A DNA stretch of 64,000 nucleotides. It comes from Bacteroidota bacterium (GTDB taxonomy: Bacteria; Bacteroidota; Bacteroidia; Bacteroidales; JABHKC01). The notes beneath the pieces were generated by a model. The model made no database searches. It had not been told where the DNA came from and saw nothing but the letters and a program-made list of their open reading frames with translations. Below are positions 54,493 through 64,000 of this stretch, in pieces. The position numbers and the translations under genes are program-made. The stretch spans positions 1-64,000 of the forward strand of contig JABHKC010000158.1 in NCBI GenBank assembly GCA_018692315.1. The letters run 5' to 3'. Each line of letters opens with the position of its first letter. Within the stretch, counting starts at the first letter, position 1.

Positions 54493-55119
54493 ATGGATTT
54501 AAATGGTTTCTCGTCCAAACTCTTAGAAAATGCTATTGACGAATTTTCTAAACTCCCTGGAGTTGGAAAGAAAACTGCCCTAAGATTTGTGTTGCATCTA
54601 CTGAATAAAGATGAAACTGTAGTTTCTAACTTTGGAAATTCAATTATTGACCTAAAAAAAAACATTCAAAATTGTAATATCTGCAATAACATTTCAGATA
54701 ACAAAATATGCAATATATGTTCAAATAATACAAGAGATTTAGGCACTATTTGCGTTGTTGAGGGAATAAAAGACATTATGTCTATTGAATCTACACAACA
54801 ATATTTTGGAGTTTATCATGTATTAGGCGGGATTATTTCTCCGATGGATGGTATTGGACCAGATGACATAAACGTAAAATCTTTAGAAAATAGAATAAAA
54901 AATAATTCAGTCAAAGAAGTTATTTTAGCCCTGAGTACAACAATGGAAGGAGATACTACAAATTTCTATTTATTCAAAAAACTCAAAAAGTACAATATTA
55001 AAATTACAACACTTGCACGTGGAATTTCCTTTGGCGACGAGCTTGAATATTCAGATGAATTAACATTAGGCAGGTCAATAATAAACCGCTATTTGTTTGA
55101 ACAAACCTTGCAAAAATAG
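54493..55119 (+). CDS. recR: Recombination mediator protein RecR
   Basis: A 208-residue protein with a helix-hairpin-helix (FSKLPGVGKKTALRFVLHLL), a four-cysteine zinc finger (CNICNN...CNICSNN, about 56-73) and a Toprim domain (TICVVEGIKDIMSIE, with YHVLGGIISPMDGIGPDDIN). RecR loads RecA at gaps with RecO and RecF. It lies 28 bases after the wzc-like gene inside the polysaccharide region, with no obvious functional link to it. Confidence 0.96.
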   Translation: MDLNGFSSKLLENAIDEFSKLPGVGKKTALRFVLHLLNKDETVVSNFGNSIIDLKKNIQNCNICNNISDNKICNICSNNTRDLGTICVVEGIKDIMSIESTQQYFGVYHVLGGIISPMDGIGPDDINVKSLENRIKNNSVKEVILALSTTMEGDTTNFYLFKKLKKYNIKITTLARGISFGDELEYSDELTLGRSIINRYLFEQTLQK

Positions 55120-55168
55120 CTATGTCTCTGTTATTTAAGCAAATACTTTATAAATAAGCATTTCATTT

Positions 55169-57130
55169 ATGATTCTCACAGTAATCATAGTTAATTATAA
55201 TGTTCAACATTTTCTTGAACAATGTTTAAACTCAGTTCAAAAAGCATGCTTATCCATTGATTCTGAAATATTTGTAGTCGATAATAATTCTGTTGATGCA
55301 TCTACATCAATGGTAAAAGAAAAGTTTAGTGATGTTCAACTGATTGAAAATACAAAAAATGTAGGTTTTTCGAAAGCAAATAATCAAGCAATAAAAAAAG
55401 CAAAAGGAAAATATGTTCTTTTATTAAACCCAGACACCATTGTAGAGGAAGATACATTTGAAAAAATTATTGAGCACTTAGACAAAAATCATGAAGTTGG
55501 TGCAGTAGGAGTTAAAATGATTGATGGAAATGGGAAATTTTTACCAGAGTCGAAACGCTCATTGCCGACTCCATCTGTTGCATTTTATAAAATTTCAGGA
55601 TTTTCAAAATTATTCCCTCGCTCAAAAATATTTGCAAAATATCATTTAGGATATTTGGACAACAATGAGATACATGAAGTAGATATTTTATCTGGAGCTT
55701 TTATGTTTCTTAGAAAAAAAACAATAGACCAAGTAGGCTTGCTCGACGAAGATTATTTTATGTATGGCGAAGACATCGATATGTCGTATCGGATAAAATT
55801 AGCTGGATATAAAAATGTCTATTTTCCTAAAACTACTATAATTCACTATAAAGGCGAAAGCACAAAAAAAGGAAGCATAAACTACCTTAAAGTCTTCTAT
55901 AATGCAATGATAATATTTGCAAGAAAACATTTTTCGAAGAAGAATGCATCAATATTTTCATTTCTAATTAATTTAGCAATATACTTTAGGGCATCTATTG
56001 CTATTTTTAATTTGGCAATTAAGAACACAATTTTGCCAATTTTTGACGCAACTTCAATTTTTATTGGTTATAAAATTGCAATTCCTTTATGGGAAAATTA
56101 CAAATTTTCTGAAAATGGTGTCTATCCTAAAGAATTTCTTTCCTATGTTGTACCTTCCTATATTGCACTTTGGATTTCTTTTCTATATTTTAATAAAGGG
56201 TATAAAAAGCCCATAAGTTTGAAAAATATTATTCGTAGTTTAATAATTGGCACTTTATTTATATTGTTGTTTTACAGCTTATTAAACGAAGAAATGCGAT
56301 TTTCAAGAATTCTAATAATTTTTGGTTTTGTATGGTCGTCAATATCAATAGTTTTGATTAGGATAATTTTCCACTTTCTTAAAATCGATGGTTATTCGTT
56401 AAATTCAGTGAAAAAGAAAAAAATTGCAATAGTTGGAGAAAATGATGAATTTGAACGAATTACATTAATGCTGAAGCAATTTGAATATAAACTTGGTGAC
56501 ATATGGCATATTAGTTTAAGCAAAAAGTCATTTTCCAGTGAGTTCAGTGGCAGTATTGAAAATATTTCGGATATAACAACTTTAAATAATATCGATGAAA
56601 TTATCTTTTGCACTAAGTATATTTCTTCTCAAAAAATTATTGATATTATGCACAAAATGGCTCATATCAACGTAAACTATAAGATTGCATCTCATGAAAG
56701 TTTTTCCATTATTGGAAGCGATTCAATTGATAGTGTCAATGAATTGATGGATATTTCAAACAACTCAATTGGTAAAGTTGCGAATGTCCGTAAAAAAAGA
56801 ATTTTTGACATTTTATTTTCAGCAATTTTACTCATAATCAGTCCGGCAGCATTGTTTTTTGTTAAAAACACGAAAGGCTTATTTATTAATATTTCAAAAG
56901 TATTATCCGGGAAAATGACTATGGTAGGCTATTTATTAGCGAAAAATGTTGATATTTCGAATTTACCTTCAATTAAAAATGGAGTTTTAAATCCTTCAGA
57001 TTATTTCAGTAGCAAAAAAATTATCTCGAAAGAAGTTGCTGAAAGAATCAATTTGCAATACTCAAATAATTACCAGATTGTAAAAGATATATATATTATT
57101 TTTCGTGCTTTTAAGAAATTAGGAAATTAA
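55169..57130 (+). CDS. GT2 glycosyltransferase fused to a degenerate sugar-transferase module
   Basis: A 653-residue protein. Residues 1-250 are a GT2 domain (LTVIIVNYNVQHFLEQCLNS, VDNNS, LLLNPDTIVEEDTF, GAFMFLRKKTIDQVGLLDED). The rest has the plan of a polyprenyl-phosphate sugar transferase: membrane helices (about 260-410), a Rossmann-like region (KKKIAIVGENDEFER) and a final module KRIFDILFSAILLIISPAAL ... SGKMTMVGYL ... (543-653). The core between these last two motifs is only about 30 residues long, much shorter than in active transferases, and the usual FRSM and PGITGLWQ motifs are missing, so this half is probably inactive. It probably acts in the polysaccharide pathway with the upstream Wza/Wzc pair. 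Confidence 0.85.
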   Translation: MILTVIIVNYNVQHFLEQCLNSVQKACLSIDSEIFVVDNNSVDASTSMVKEKFSDVQLIENTKNVGFSKANNQAIKKAKGKYVLLLNPDTIVEEDTFEKIIEHLDKNHEVGAVGVKMIDGNGKFLPESKRSLPTPSVAFYKISGFSKLFPRSKIFAKYHLGYLDNNEIHEVDILSGAFMFLRKKTIDQVGLLDEDYFMYGEDIDMSYRIKLAGYKNVYFPKTTIIHYKGESTKKGSINYLKVFYNAMIIFARKHFSKKNASIFSFLINLAIYFRASIAIFNLAIKNTILPIFDATSIFIGYKIAIPLWENYKFSENGVYPKEFLSYVVPSYIALWISFLYFNKGYKKPISLKNIIRSLIIGTLFILLFYSLLNEEMRFSRILIIFGFVWSSISIVLIRIIFHFLKIDGYSLNSVKKKKIAIVGENDEFERITLMLKQFEYKLGDIWHISLSKKSFSSEFSGSIENISDITTLNNIDEIIFCTKYISSQKIIDIMHKMAHINVNYKIASHESFSIIGSDSIDSVNELMDISNNSIGKVANVRKKRIFDILFSAILLIISPAALFFVKNTKGLFINISKVLSGKMTMVGYLLAKNVDISNLPSIKNGVLNPSDYFSSKKIISKEVAERINLQYSNNYQIVKDIYIIFRAFKKLGN

Positions 57131-57786
57131 ACAATTTTGACTTCTTCAACAGGCTTTTCTATACTCCAAACAATCAGATAGTTATTTCTAAATTCATAGT
57201 TCAAAGTATATTCATGCTTAAAATTTAATGTATCAATACAAGCTGAAAAACTTCCTTGATTTTTTATATATATTTTGTTAATTTTCAAATTATTAATAAA
57301 ACTCAAGTCTCGTTTTCCGAAAATTTTAAGTAAAGTTTCTTTTCCACACCAGTACAGGTACAAATTTTCTATTCTGTAATCGCTATCAATTTGTTGAAGT
57401 TCTTTACTACTAAGAAATTTTTTGGCTATCCTTTCAATTTTTTTTGAAACAAATTCAATATCAATTCCGACTCTAAAATCTTTATTTAAGATAACTCCAA
57501 CCATATCTTTAGAATGAGAAATACTGATATTTAAAGAAGGATTAATTAATTTTGGTTTTCCAAAACTATCGTATTCGATAATCGAATTTTTGTTTTGAAT
57601 TTCCTTAGCTAAGGCCCGAGTACTCAACCATTCAAGCTTTCTTCTTTCGTTCTTGAAACTCTCTATTTGCAATAATTCATCAGGATTTAGATTAACTATG
57701 TCGAAAAGATAATCTAAATTATCAGTCATTTCCCAGATACCTAAATCAGTATTTTTATCAACTATTTGCTTATATAATAGACCCAC
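57127..57786 (-). CDS. 4'-phosphopantetheinyl transferase superfamily protein
   Basis: A 219-residue protein of the Sfp type. The metal and CoA motifs are VGIDIEFVSKKIERI and the WCGKETLLKIFGKR segment (W-x2-KE-x3-K). It transfers phosphopantetheine from CoA to carrier proteins. It is convergent with the glycosyltransferase fusion (4-base overlap of 3' ends) and lies downstream of gldD, an arrangement I recall from other Bacteroidota. Confidence 0.92.
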   Translation of the reverse strand: MGLLYKQIVDKNTDLGIWEMTDNLDYLFDIVNLNPDELLQIESFKNERRKLEWLSTRALAKEIQNKNSIIEYDSFGKPKLINPSLNISISHSKDMVGVILNKDFRVGIDIEFVSKKIERIAKKFLSSKELQQIDSDYRIENLYLYWCGKETLLKIFGKRDLSFINNLKINKIYIKNQGSFSACIDTLNFKHEYTLNYEFRNNYLIVWSIEKPVEEVKIV

Positions 57787-57847
57787 GATCGTAAAATTAT
57801 TGAAGGAAATAAAATCAGAAATAAAATATTATCTATTCTATGAGACA

Positions 57848-58432
57848 CTAATTTCTCCATTCAAAAGATTCAATTAATTTTTCAACATCCTTTTTAATAA
57901 AATTTAAAACCGGAGCAATAGAATCCTGGTTTGGTCTTTCGTTGAAATATAGCGACGCTCGCATGAAATGCTGCAAACTATCAGTCAAATAAAATTGCAA
58001 TGATGAAGCAACGTCTCCTTTAATTTCATATTGAGTTCCGAAAACCCTTTTGTTCCAATTGATTGTTAATGATTCTGAAATTTCGTCGGCCTTAGATGTG
58101 TGATTATATGAAAATTTTCTTGATTGTTCGAGTAATGTCGATAAATTGTTATCAATGGTTCTATAGGTAATATAAATTTTGGCATTATAATCTGGAAAAG
58201 TAATATTTATCCAACACGAATCTGCATCAATTAGTTCAATTTTTGAGTAATCCGGAAATTGGAATGTATAAGGAAAATCACTTTCATAGCTATTATATTG
58301 TTTTTCCGGAAATGAAATTCTAAAATACCCGTGAGGTTTTGGCATATATGTTTCTTTGCACGAATAAATTAGCAATACCAAAATTACGCAATATAAAATT
58401 TTTGGGATGGTATTTTTATTTCTAAAAATCAT
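57848..58432 (-). CDS. gldD: Gliding motility lipoprotein GldD
   Basis: A 194-residue lipoprotein with an extended signal and lipobox (LLIYSC, Cys25). The mature start MPKPHGYFRISFPEKQYNSY is the GldD hallmark. GldD is needed for gliding and T9SS function in Flavobacterium; its biochemical role is unclear. It follows gldE by 65 bases on the same strand. Confidence 0.95.
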   Translation of the reverse strand: MIFRNKNTIPKILYCVILVLLIYSCKETYMPKPHGYFRISFPEKQYNSYESDFPYTFQFPDYSKIELIDADSCWINITFPDYNAKIYITYRTIDNNLSTLLEQSRKFSYNHTSKADEISESLTINWNKRVFGTQYEIKGDVASSLQFYLTDSLQHFMRASLYFNERPNQDSIAPVLNFIKKDVEKLIESFEWRN

Positions 58433-58497
58433 ATTAATTGTAAATGGATAGATTTAGGTTTATAGATAAACTCACAGTCAAAATAAACATTTTATTT

Positions 58498-59823
58498 CTA
58501 TAGTGATTTTAAATGTACTCTGATTTTTATAATCCGCCTGTTGTCAACAGCTTCAATTTTGAACTTAAAGTTGTTGAACATTATTTCATCATTCTTTTTA
58601 GGAATTTCTCCTTTTATTTCAAGAATCAAACCTGCTAAGGTGTCGGCATCTCCTTTTATTTCATCAAAAATATTATCGGGTTTTTCAATAATTTTATAAA
58701 AATCGTTTAGAAGAGTTTTGCCTTCAAAAATGAAATTTTCATTATCAATTTTCTTGTATTCAACAGTTTGCGGATCTGATTCGTCTGTAATTTCACCTAC
58801 AATTTCCTCAAGTATATCTTCTAAGGTAATTATTCCAGATTTGCCTCCATATTCATCAACAACAACAGCCATATGTATTTTTTTCGATTGAAATTCTTCG
58901 AGCAAATCGTCGATTTTTTTCATTTCAGGAATAGAATACAAAGGACGAATAAGCGATTGCCACTTAAAATCGTTGTAGTTTTTATGAATATATGGGAGCA
59001 AATCTTTTATGTATAGTATTCCTTTTACTTTATCAAAATTTTCTGAAAATACAGGAATTCTGGAATAGCCCGATTCGATAATAACTGAGACCAATTTGTT
59101 GAAACTGGTTTTTATTTCTACAGCAACAACATCGACTCTTGACCGCATAATTTCTTTCACGTACAGTTTTCCGAAATTAACAATTCCTTCAAGAATTTTT
59201 TTGTCTTCCGATATTTCATTCTCAGTCAAATCTAAAGCATCGGACAAATCGTTGATTGAAATATTTTGCTTAACATTTGCAAATCTTTTGTTCACAAACG
59301 AAGTTGAGCTAATAAGAACTGAGCTAAAAGGGCGGAGGATTTTTTCAAGAAAAAACAAAGGATATGCCATAAAACCTGAAAATTTCTCCGGGTATTTCGT
59401 GGCATAAACTTTTGGAATGATCTCTCCAAATAGCAGAAGTAAGAATGTTATAACAATAACCTGAAAAACAAAAGCCAAAGCAGTGTTTACGCCAAAATCG
59501 AAAATTGAAGAACTAACATAGGTTGATAAGATAACTATCCCAACATTCACAAAATTGTTTGCAATAAGTATAGTTGCCAACAATCGCTCAGGGATTTCCA
59601 ATAATGACAATATTATTAAATCTTGTTTTGCCTCTTTTTTCCGAAGTTTGCTAATATGTGAGGGAGATAATGAGAAAAAGGCAACCTCGGAACCTGAAAT
59701 TAGAGCAGAAACTATTAATAAAAAAATTACAAAAAATATTGCTAAAATATTGACAGCTTCGATGGGATGAATTGTTACATTTAGCAAATCTATTAAAAAC
59801 GAATGATAGGGCTCGGTTTCCAA
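58498..59823 (-). CDS. gldE: Gliding motility-associated protein GldE (CorC/HlyC type)
   Basis: A 441-residue membrane protein. DUF21-type helices occupy residues 25-190. A cytoplasmic CBS pair follows (MRSRVDVVAVEIKTSFNKLV, GYSRIPVFSENFDKVKGILY), then the CorC/HlyC C-terminal domain (VVVDEYGGKSGIITLEDILE, EIVGEI). The family includes magnesium/cobalt efflux proteins; in Bacteroidota the ssb-gldE-gldD order marks it as GldE, which supports GldD in motility and secretion. Confidence 0.93.
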   Translation of the reverse strand: METEPYHSFLIDLLNVTIHPIEAVNILAIFFVIFLLIVSALISGSEVAFFSLSPSHISKLRKKEAKQDLIILSLLEIPERLLATILIANNFVNVGIVILSTYVSSSIFDFGVNTALAFVFQVIVITFLLLLFGEIIPKVYATKYPEKFSGFMAYPLFFLEKILRPFSSVLISSTSFVNKRFANVKQNISINDLSDALDLTENEISEDKKILEGIVNFGKLYVKEIMRSRVDVVAVEIKTSFNKLVSVIIESGYSRIPVFSENFDKVKGILYIKDLLPYIHKNYNDFKWQSLIRPLYSIPEMKKIDDLLEEFQSKKIHMAVVVDEYGGKSGIITLEDILEEIVGEITDESDPQTVEYKKIDNENFIFEGKTLLNDFYKIIEKPDNIFDEIKGDADTLAGLILEIKGEIPKKNDEIMFNNFKFKIEAVDNRRIIKIRVHLKSL

Positions 59824-59861
59824 TTCAATTTTATTATTTTCCAGAAATTGAGTATAGTATA

Positions 59862-60323
59862 TTAGAATGGTAGGTCGTCTGTTTCTTCTTGCAAATTATT
59901 GCCGGCAGGACTTGTATTTTCTGTAACTTTTCCATCCTGGTTTTCTTCAACAGCACTATTTGTGTTAGGTTCAGCTTGCTGAGAATTTTGTTCAGTTGCA
60001 CTTTTTGTTCCCAGCATGGTCATATTGTTCGCAACTATTTCGGTTGAATATCTTTTATTTCCGTCTTTATCATCCCAAGAGCGTGTTGAGATTTTTCCTT
60101 CGACATAAAGTTTGTCACCTTTTTTTACATATTTTTCGCAAATTTCGGCTAATTTACGCCACATCACAATATTGTGCCATTCGGTGATTGTTACTTTTTC
60201 GCCATCTTTTTTGTAGGATTCGCTTGTGGCAAGAGAAAACTTTGCAACTGCTACACCATTGTCCAAATAATTTACCTCAGGTTCTTTCCCTACATTTCCA
60301 ATTAAAATTACTTTGTTTATCAT
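59862..60323 (-). CDS. ssb: Single-stranded DNA-binding protein
   Basis: A 153-residue protein with an OB fold (MINKVILIGNVGKEPEVNYL, WHNIVMWRKLAEICEKYVKK, RSWDDKDGNKRYSTEIVANN) and a low-complexity acidic linker ending in DDLPF, the partner-binding tip of SSB. It coats single-stranded DNA in replication and repair. It precedes gldE, the order common in this phylum. Confidence 0.96.
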   Translation of the reverse strand: MINKVILIGNVGKEPEVNYLDNGVAVAKFSLATSESYKKDGEKVTITEWHNIVMWRKLAEICEKYVKKGDKLYVEGKISTRSWDDKDGNKRYSTEIVANNMTMLGTKSATEQNSQQAEPNTNSAVEENQDGKVTENTSPAGNNLQEETDDLPF

Positions 60324-60461
60324 ATTATTAAAATATTAATTAATTATTTTAGCTGATATTTTCACAAATTATTGAATTTCACTGCAAATATTATTGCAAC
60401 ATTATGTAAACTTGAAAAATTCAAGTTTTATTTCAAAATATTGCTTGTAACTATAAAAACA

Positions 60462-60920
60462 CTAAACGATGATCATATGTTCCTGATCGGTAATTTTTTC
60501 GCAATAATGACATTTTAACGCAACATCTGTTTTAGAAATTACTGTAAATTTGGTATTTATGCTTTCATAATTTGTAACACATTTTGGATTTACGCATTTG
60601 ACAATTCCTTTTATAATGTCTGGAACAGCCACTTCATTTTTTTCAACAACAGTATAATTCTTAATAATGTTGAGTTTGGCTTCGGGGGCAACCAATGCAA
60701 TTTTATTTAGTTCATCTTCCTGAAAATCTTTATCTGAAATCTTTATTATGGCTTTTCTTCCCAATTTTTTGCTTTCTAGATTGGTACCAAAAGTGATCTG
60801 ATTTTCAATTTTATCGAGCCCTAATATGGTGATTACTTTAAATAGGTTTTTTGCAGGAATACGGTCAATTACAGTTCCGTTTTTTATTGCACTAACTTTA
60901 AGTTCTTTTGAGTCTTTCAT
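60462..60920 (-). CDS. pyrI: Aspartate carbamoyltransferase regulatory subunit
   Basis: A 152-residue protein. The N-terminal nucleotide-binding domain shows IKNGTVIDRIPAKNLFKVIT. The C-terminal zinc domain has CVNPKCV and CHYCEK, the four cysteines that bind zinc and contact PyrB. It lies 53 bases after pyrB. Allosteric control by CTP and ATP is expected from the family. Confidence 0.96.
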   Translation of the reverse strand: MKDSKELKVSAIKNGTVIDRIPAKNLFKVITILGLDKIENQITFGTNLESKKLGRKAIIKISDKDFQEDELNKIALVAPEAKLNIIKNYTVVEKNEVAVPDIIKGIVKCVNPKCVTNYESINTKFTVISKTDVALKCHYCEKITDQEHMIIV

Positions 60921-60973
60921 TATAGTTTCAGAATTTTTTGTAAAACTTTGAGAATTTTTTCAAGCAGATTTCT

Positions 60974-61882
60974 TTATTTCATTCCTAAAATAGATGCAAT
61001 AATAGCTTGCCGTGTATAAACTCCGTTTAGAGCTTGCTGAAAATAATATGCTTTATCGCTGGCATCAACATCTGTATGAATTTCGTTTACTCGTGGAAGT
61101 GGATGCAAAATTTTCATATTTGACTTTGAGTTTTCGAGCATATATTTTCTTAGCACATATGTATTCTTCACTTTTTCATATTCCATAGGATCAGAAAATC
61201 TTTCTCTCTGAACTCTTGTCATATAAACTATGTCGGCTTCCGAAATATATTCAGTAAAATCGGCATGTTCGAAATACTTCAATCCAAGATTATCTAAATA
61301 TAATTTATATTCGTTTGGCATTTTCAATTCTTCAGGTGATATAAAATTAAAAGTGGTATTGAATTTTGACATTGCCATAAGCAAGGAATGAACAGTGCGT
61401 CCATATTTCAGATCTCCAACTAAAAAAATATTTAGGTCTTCTAATGTTCCTTGAGTTTTATAAATAGAATACAAATCTAACAAAGTTTGTGTAGGATGTT
61501 GATTTGCACCATCGCCTGCATTTACAACAGGGACATTCGAAACTTCGCTCGCATATTTTGCACTTCCTTCAATAGGATGACGCATTACTATTAAATCACA
61601 ATAACTTTCAACTGTTTTTATGGTATCGTGAAGAGACTCCCCTTTTTTCACACTTGAAGAACCTGAATCTGAAAATCCGATTATTCTACCTTGTAAACGG
61701 TTAACGGCACTTTCAAAACTTAATCTTGTGCGAGTTGATGGCTCAAAAAATAAAGAAGCAATAATTTTTCCTTCTAAAATATTTTGAACTGGATTCTTTT
61801 CAAATTCGCTTGCTAATTCGATTATTCGCATATATTCTTCTTTTGAATAATCGTTTATTGAAACCAAATTCCTGTTTTTCAT
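60974..61882 (-). CDS. pyrB: Aspartate carbamoyltransferase catalytic subunit
   Basis: About 302 residues from the ATG at 61882 ([20 protein letters not shown]); an in-frame ATG at 61939 would add 19 residues with no family counterpart. Motifs are [13 protein letters not shown] (carbamoyl phosphate), [25 protein letters not shown] and [10 protein letters not shown]. It makes N-carbamoyl-aspartate in pyrimidine synthesis and is cotranscribed with pyrI. Confidence 0.96.
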   Translation of the reverse strand: MKNRNLVSINDYSKEEYMRIIELASEFEKNPVQNILEGKIIASLFFEPSTRTRLSFESAVNRLQGRIIGFSDSGSSSVKKGESLHDTIKTVESYCDLIVMRHPIEGSAKYASEVSNVPVVNAGDGANQHPTQTLLDLYSIYKTQGTLEDLNIFLVGDLKYGRTVHSLLMAMSKFNTTFNFISPEELKMPNEYKLYLDNLGLKYFEHADFTEYISEADIVYMTRVQRERFSDPMEYEKVKNTYVLRKYMLENSKSNMKILHPLPRVNEIHTDVDASDKAYYFQQALNGVYTRQAIIASILGMK

Positions 61883-62065
61883 ACTTTTTCGTGTTTTGAT
61901 ATCATTAATTTGGAATACAAAAGTAACTTTTTTATCCAAATTAATTTAAACGAAACTCATTATTGTGTTTTGAAAATTATTGTATTAATTTGATTTAGCT
62001 GATTTTTAATGATTTACATTGAAATAAATTAGCAAATAATGCAATTGAAGAATAGCAGAAAATAG

Positions 62066-62602
62066 TTAATATCTATTAATTTCGATACCCCCAAAAACTG
62101 CACTTGCCTGAATGACCAAATAATTTCGCGCTTCATCGAAATTATCGCTTTCGTAATTTGAACTTCCAAATCCTCCGGCACCACCTTCCGGGAGATCCAC
62201 ACCACCAAAAATTGCATCAGCGTTAATTTTTACAGGTGTTTGCTCGTTAAGACGGATTACACAACCTCCAAATACTGCATTCACTTCAATTTTCGTAACT
62301 TTTTCTGTCAATTCAATATCTCGCAAATCTATGGTTGCCTTTCCAAAAACTGCATTATACTCACGTTTTTCGTTGATTTTCCCATCGATAGTTACTTCGT
62401 TAAAAATTGCATCGTCTCCAGATGATCTAAAATTTGAAAATCCAAAACTTCCGAAGATAAATTTTGCACCAAGATAAATCAAAAATAATCCGAAAAGTAT
62501 TTTAAAGATTGGGAAGTCAATTTTAAAAATAACTTTAATTAAAATACTGATACCTACAAGAATAATTATAATTCCAAAGAATATTCCAACTCCCATTTTC
62601 AT
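62066..62602 (-). CDS. LiaF-like membrane protein with AVFG repeats
   Basis: A 178-residue protein with two N-terminal helices (about 5-52) of the LiaI/DUF5668 type and a C-terminal beta-solenoid of LiaF type in which strands repeat an (A/N)(V/I)FG turn (AVFGKATIDL, AVFGGCVIRL, AIFGGVDLPE, AVFGGIEINR). LiaF-like proteins take part in envelope stress sensing in Firmicutes; the Bacteroidota role is not known. Confidence 0.8.
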   Translation of the reverse strand: MKMGVGIFFGIIIILVGISILIKVIFKIDFPIFKILFGLFLIYLGAKFIFGSFGFSNFRSSGDDAIFNEVTIDGKINEKREYNAVFGKATIDLRDIELTEKVTKIEVNAVFGGCVIRLNEQTPVKINADAIFGGVDLPEGGAGGFGSSNYESDNFDEARNYLVIQASAVFGGIEINRY

Positions 62603-62707
62603 AGTTTTAATTTTTAATAAAAAATTTCTGTCATGCCAAAATTACTATTATTATTTAAAGAATTATTATTTTCGCCTCAAATATTTTACAACAAAATCTA
62701 TAATATT

Positions 62708-63670
62708 ATGGCTATTGCATTAACAAAATCTAATTTAAAATTAAATACTTCTAAGAAGCCCGATTTTTATCTTGGCAAAGTTAGAGATGTTTACACTGTT
62801 GATAATAAACTTCTTATCATGCTTGTTTCTGATAGAATTTCTGCCTTCGATATAGTTTTGCCAAAGGGAATTCCTTTCAAGGGTCAGGTTTTAAATCAGA
62901 TTGCGAGCAAATTTCTCGATATGACATCTGACATTGTACCAAATTGGAAAATTTCGTGTCCGGATCCTACAGTTATGATTGGGCATAAAGTTGAAACATA
63001 TCCGATTGAGATGATTATTAGAGGAATTTTAACCGGTAGTCTTTGGCGAGAATATAAAAATGGAGTTCGTGAAATTTATGGTCTTCGTTTGCCTGATGGC
63101 ATGAAGGAAAATCAACGCTTTCCAGAACCAATAATTACTCCTACAACTAAAGCCGAGCAAGGCATGCACGACGAACCTATCTCGAAAGAAGAAATTCTGA
63201 AACAAAATTTGATTTCTCCGGAAGAATACGAATTATTGGAAAAATATACAAGACAACTTTTTGAAAGAGGGAGTAAAATTGCTGAGGATAAAGGCTTAAT
63301 TCTGGTAGATACAAAATATGAGTTTGGCAAAAAGGATAGTGAAATTTACCTAATAGATGAGATTCACACGCCCGATTCATCCCGATATTTTTATGCCAAT
63401 GGTTATGAAGAACGGTTTGAAAAAGGAGAAGCACAGAAACAGCTCTCGAAGGAATTTGTAAGAGAATGGCTTATGGAACAAGGCTTTAAGGGCGAAAAAG
63501 GTCAGCAAGTTCCCAAAATGGACGAAATTTTTGTAAATGAGGTTTCAGAAAGATATATCGAACTTTATGAAAAAATCATTGGAGAAAAGTTTGTAAAGGC
63601 CGATGTTTCGGAGCCACACGAAAGAATTAATGAAAGCATTAATAATTGGCTTGAAGAAAACTATTTGTAA
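62708..63670 (+). CDS. purC: Phosphoribosylaminoimidazole-succinocarboxamide synthase
   Basis: About 320 residues from the ATG at 62708 ([20 protein letters not shown]); the ATG at 62633 adds an AT-rich 25-residue stretch without family features. Motifs are [39 protein letters not shown], the [19 protein letters not shown] substrate region and [10 protein letters not shown]. It condenses CAIR with aspartate in purine synthesis. The length is that of the longer form of the enzyme. Confidence 0.95.
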   Translation: MAIALTKSNLKLNTSKKPDFYLGKVRDVYTVDNKLLIMLVSDRISAFDIVLPKGIPFKGQVLNQIASKFLDMTSDIVPNWKISCPDPTVMIGHKVETYPIEMIIRGILTGSLWREYKNGVREIYGLRLPDGMKENQRFPEPIITPTTKAEQGMHDEPISKEEILKQNLISPEEYELLEKYTRQLFERGSKIAEDKGLILVDTKYEFGKKDSEIYLIDEIHTPDSSRYFYANGYEERFEKGEAQKQLSKEFVREWLMEQGFKGEKGQQVPKMDEIFVNEVSERYIELYEKIIGEKFVKADVSEPHERINESINNWLEENYL

Positions 63671-63730
63671 AAAACGATTTGCTCTCTTATAATATATATT
63701 TGGTTTGAATAGTTTTGTATTGTTTTTAAA

Positions 63731-64000
63731 TCACATTCTAAGATTTTTTGAAAGCTTTGAAGCAAATACAAAATCGTTCAATTCCTTATTATCGTTACTA
63801 AAGACCTGTGTGTTTGAGCCTTCCCACCACTTTTTGCCTTTATAGATAAAGACAATTTTATCTCCAATTTCTAATACCGAATTCATATCATGAGTATTAA
63901 TTACGGTGGTAGTGTTAAATTCTTCAGTAATTTCTTTAATTAAATTATCAATTACAATTGAAGTGTAAGGATCTAATCCTGAATTTGGTTCATCAAAAAA
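63731..64000 (-). CDS. ABC transporter ATP-binding protein, MlaF-like, partial
   Basis: The last 89 residues of an ABC ATPase are visible; the start lies beyond the window edge. The fragment begins within Walker B (FFDEPNSGLDP), then has the D-loop region and H-loop (VINTHDMNSVLEI) and ends in a short C-terminal tail (KGKKWWEGSNTQVF). This ending resembles MlaF-type ATPases of lipid transport in Bacteroidota. The permease is expected just beyond the window. Confidence 0.85.
   Translation of the reverse strand, partial: FFDEPNSGLDPYTSIVIDNLIKEITEEFNTTTVINTHDMNSVLEIGDKIVFIYKGKKWWEGSNTQVFSNDNKELNDFVFASKLSKNLRM

Overview
The window is a chromosomal segment of an AT-rich member of the Bacteroidota. 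Several signals agree on this: about nine secreted proteins end in type IX secretion system (T9SS) type A sorting domains, one ends in a gliding-motility-associated (CHU_C, type B) domain and is followed by a PorP/SprF gene, there is an ssb-gldE-gldD block, and several genes have promoters of the TTTG...TAnnTTTG type. A pyrB-pyrI pair fits Bacteroidales-like lineages better than Flavobacteriia, but this order-level placement is inference.

Layout. 0.2-2.9 kb: a secreted beta-helix protein and a DUF4159 protein. 3.0-6.5 kb: a compact two-gene cassette (HEPN-like helical protein plus a large double P-loop ATPase with a KGGMGR variant Walker A), the best candidate for an undescribed defence system. 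6.5-16.2 kb: housekeeping and envelope genes (NhaC-type antiporter with an unusual N-terminal extension, YoeB toxin-antitoxin pair, AI-2E-type permease, C69 dipeptidase, SixA-like phosphatase, hldD, tRNA-Glu, rpsT, radC, quinone reductase-like flavoprotein). 16.3-29.6 kb: an island of T9SS cargo, namely two tandem paralogues, a cleaved-adhesin protein, a papain-like protease, a CHU_C protein with PorP/SprF, and a short PKD-like protein. 29.9-42.3 kb: prolyl oligopeptidase, deoxynucleoside kinase, an ECF sigma / putative anti-sigma / adhesin-like operon, a secreted nuclease-fold protein, two related secreted proteins, a Panacea-type toxin-antitoxin locus whose toxin is broken by a ~120-bp MITE, and a FadL-like porin.

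42.4-49.0 kb: a tightly packed PqqD / HprK-like kinase / Ser-His signal-peptidase-like / ABC exporter operon, diverging from a PF14907-type nucleotidyltransferase and followed by a T9SS-exported peptidylarginine-deiminase-like enzyme. The set resembles the HPr-rel-A and lasso-peptide accessory systems but has no visible precursor or cyclase. 49-57 kb: rhomboid protease, class IV aminotransferase, YqgE, then polysaccharide export genes (Wza-like, Wzc-like tyrosine kinase with a YGYGG repeat tail, a GT2 / degenerate sugar-transferase fusion) interrupted by recR. 57-64 kb: phosphopantetheinyl transferase, gldD, gldE, ssb, pyrI, pyrB, a LiaF-like membrane protein, purC, and the 3' end of an MlaF-like ABC ATPase running off the window.

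Most of the window is ordinary for the phylum. The accessory signals are the HEPN/KGGMGR cassette, the PqqD-HprK cluster and the MITE-disrupted toxin. All functions are read from motifs and family knowledge; no database search was run.
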